The notes under the pieces: model-generated
Told to the model about the DNA's origin: nothing
Database searches by the model: none
The model's input: the letters and a program-made list of their open reading frames with translations, nothing else
Source of the DNA: DASYPQ01 sp041488095
Lineage (GTDB): Bacteria; Planctomycetota; UBA1135; GCA-002686595
DNA length: 13,204 nucleotides
Reading direction: 5' to 3'
NCBI GenBank assembly: GCA_041488095.1
Contig: JBGPOP010000063.1
Location: forward strand, 1-13,204
Part shown: positions 13,102-13,204 of the stretch, in pieces
Numbering within the stretch: the stretch's first letter is position 1
Layout of the letters: every line of letters starts with the position of its first letter
Translations under genes and position numbers: made by a program

Positions 13102-13204
13102 CGGTACGGGACGGCCGAGAGCGCACGCCGGCCGCCACCGGCGCGCGCTCCCAGCCGGGGATCTCCAGGCGCTGCCCAGAGACGTCCCGTTGCCGATGTG
13201 ATCG
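13102..13204. repeat. 103-bp direct repeat, copy 2, reaching the window edge
   Basis: The second copy starts exactly 192 bp after the first and runs to the last base of the window, so its true end is unknown. The 89 bp between the copies (13013-13101) are not repeated within the window. Because 192 is divisible by three, the minus strand stays in one open frame through both copies to a stop at 12878-12880, but both differences between the copies change the amino acid in that frame, which gives no support for coding. Confidence 0.9.

Noticed and set aside
12782..13201. A plus-strand 139-codon frame and a minus-strand frame through the repeats
   Set aside because: Both cross the hairpins or repeats and lack motifs. 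The two differences between repeat copies change the amino acid (or create a stop) in these frames.
12910..13204. CRISPR array
   Set aside because: The repeated unit is 103 bp and the interval 89 bp, far outside CRISPR dimensions. There are only two copies and no cas gene in the window.
12910..13204. Integron attC sites
   Set aside because: The ends are near-inverted repeats as in attC, but the expected GTTRRRY and RYYYAAC cores are not present, and no cassette genes or integrase are visible.

Overview
The window is a stretch of very GC-rich bacterial chromosome (about 70% GC by eye) carrying mostly housekeeping and accessory metabolic genes. It has long GC-ending reading frames, several GTG starts, weak Shine-Dalgarno sites, a type III glutamine synthetase, a proteobacterial-type ferrochelatase and two large membrane proteins with TPR tails. 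This fits a free-living Gram-negative of a deep high-GC lineage (Myxococcota, Acidobacteriota or Planctomycetota-like). No gene here settles the phylum. I see no integrase, transposase, phage or plasmid gene.

Layout, left to right. (1) 1-1283, minus strand: the first 372 codons of thiC run off the left edge, behind a TPP riboswitch that includes the ribosome-binding site. (2) 1313-4060, plus strand: a membrane-embedded spermidine-synthase-like protein with a TPR tail. (3) 4070-6692, minus strand: a two-gene unit, an AlkA-type DNA glycosylase followed 4 bp later by a TMTC-like membrane glycosyltransferase with TPR repeats. The latter converges on the previous gene with a 9-bp gap. (4) 6835-7092, minus strand: an 85-residue protein whose C-terminal half is almost only Asp/Glu, followed by a probable terminator. 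(5) 7093-7614: a gene-poor GC-rich gap. (6) 7615-10826, plus strand: glnN (GSIII) and overlapping hemH, with a 22-bp perfect palindrome at the junction. (7) 10935-11279, plus strand: a small basic protein of unknown function. (8) 11305-11446: a minus-strand elongator tRNA-Met with a clear promoter. (9) 11514-12639, minus strand: a cysteine dioxygenase preceded by a ChrR-like cupin. (10) 12640-13204: no convincing protein gene. It holds a dense set of RNA hairpins ending in a canonical minus-strand terminator just upstream of the cupin gene, then two nearly identical 103-bp repeats with a 192-bp period that reach the right edge.

The most interesting part is 12683-12870. The hairpins, a terminator with a U7 tail, and a possible alternative pairing that would disrupt that terminator look like a regulatory leader (attenuator or riboswitch-like) for the cupin/cysteine dioxygenase pair, or a free-standing small RNA. 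I could not match it to a known RNA family by eye. The second copy of the 103-bp repeat ends exactly at the window edge, which suggests an assembly break inside a longer repeat cluster.
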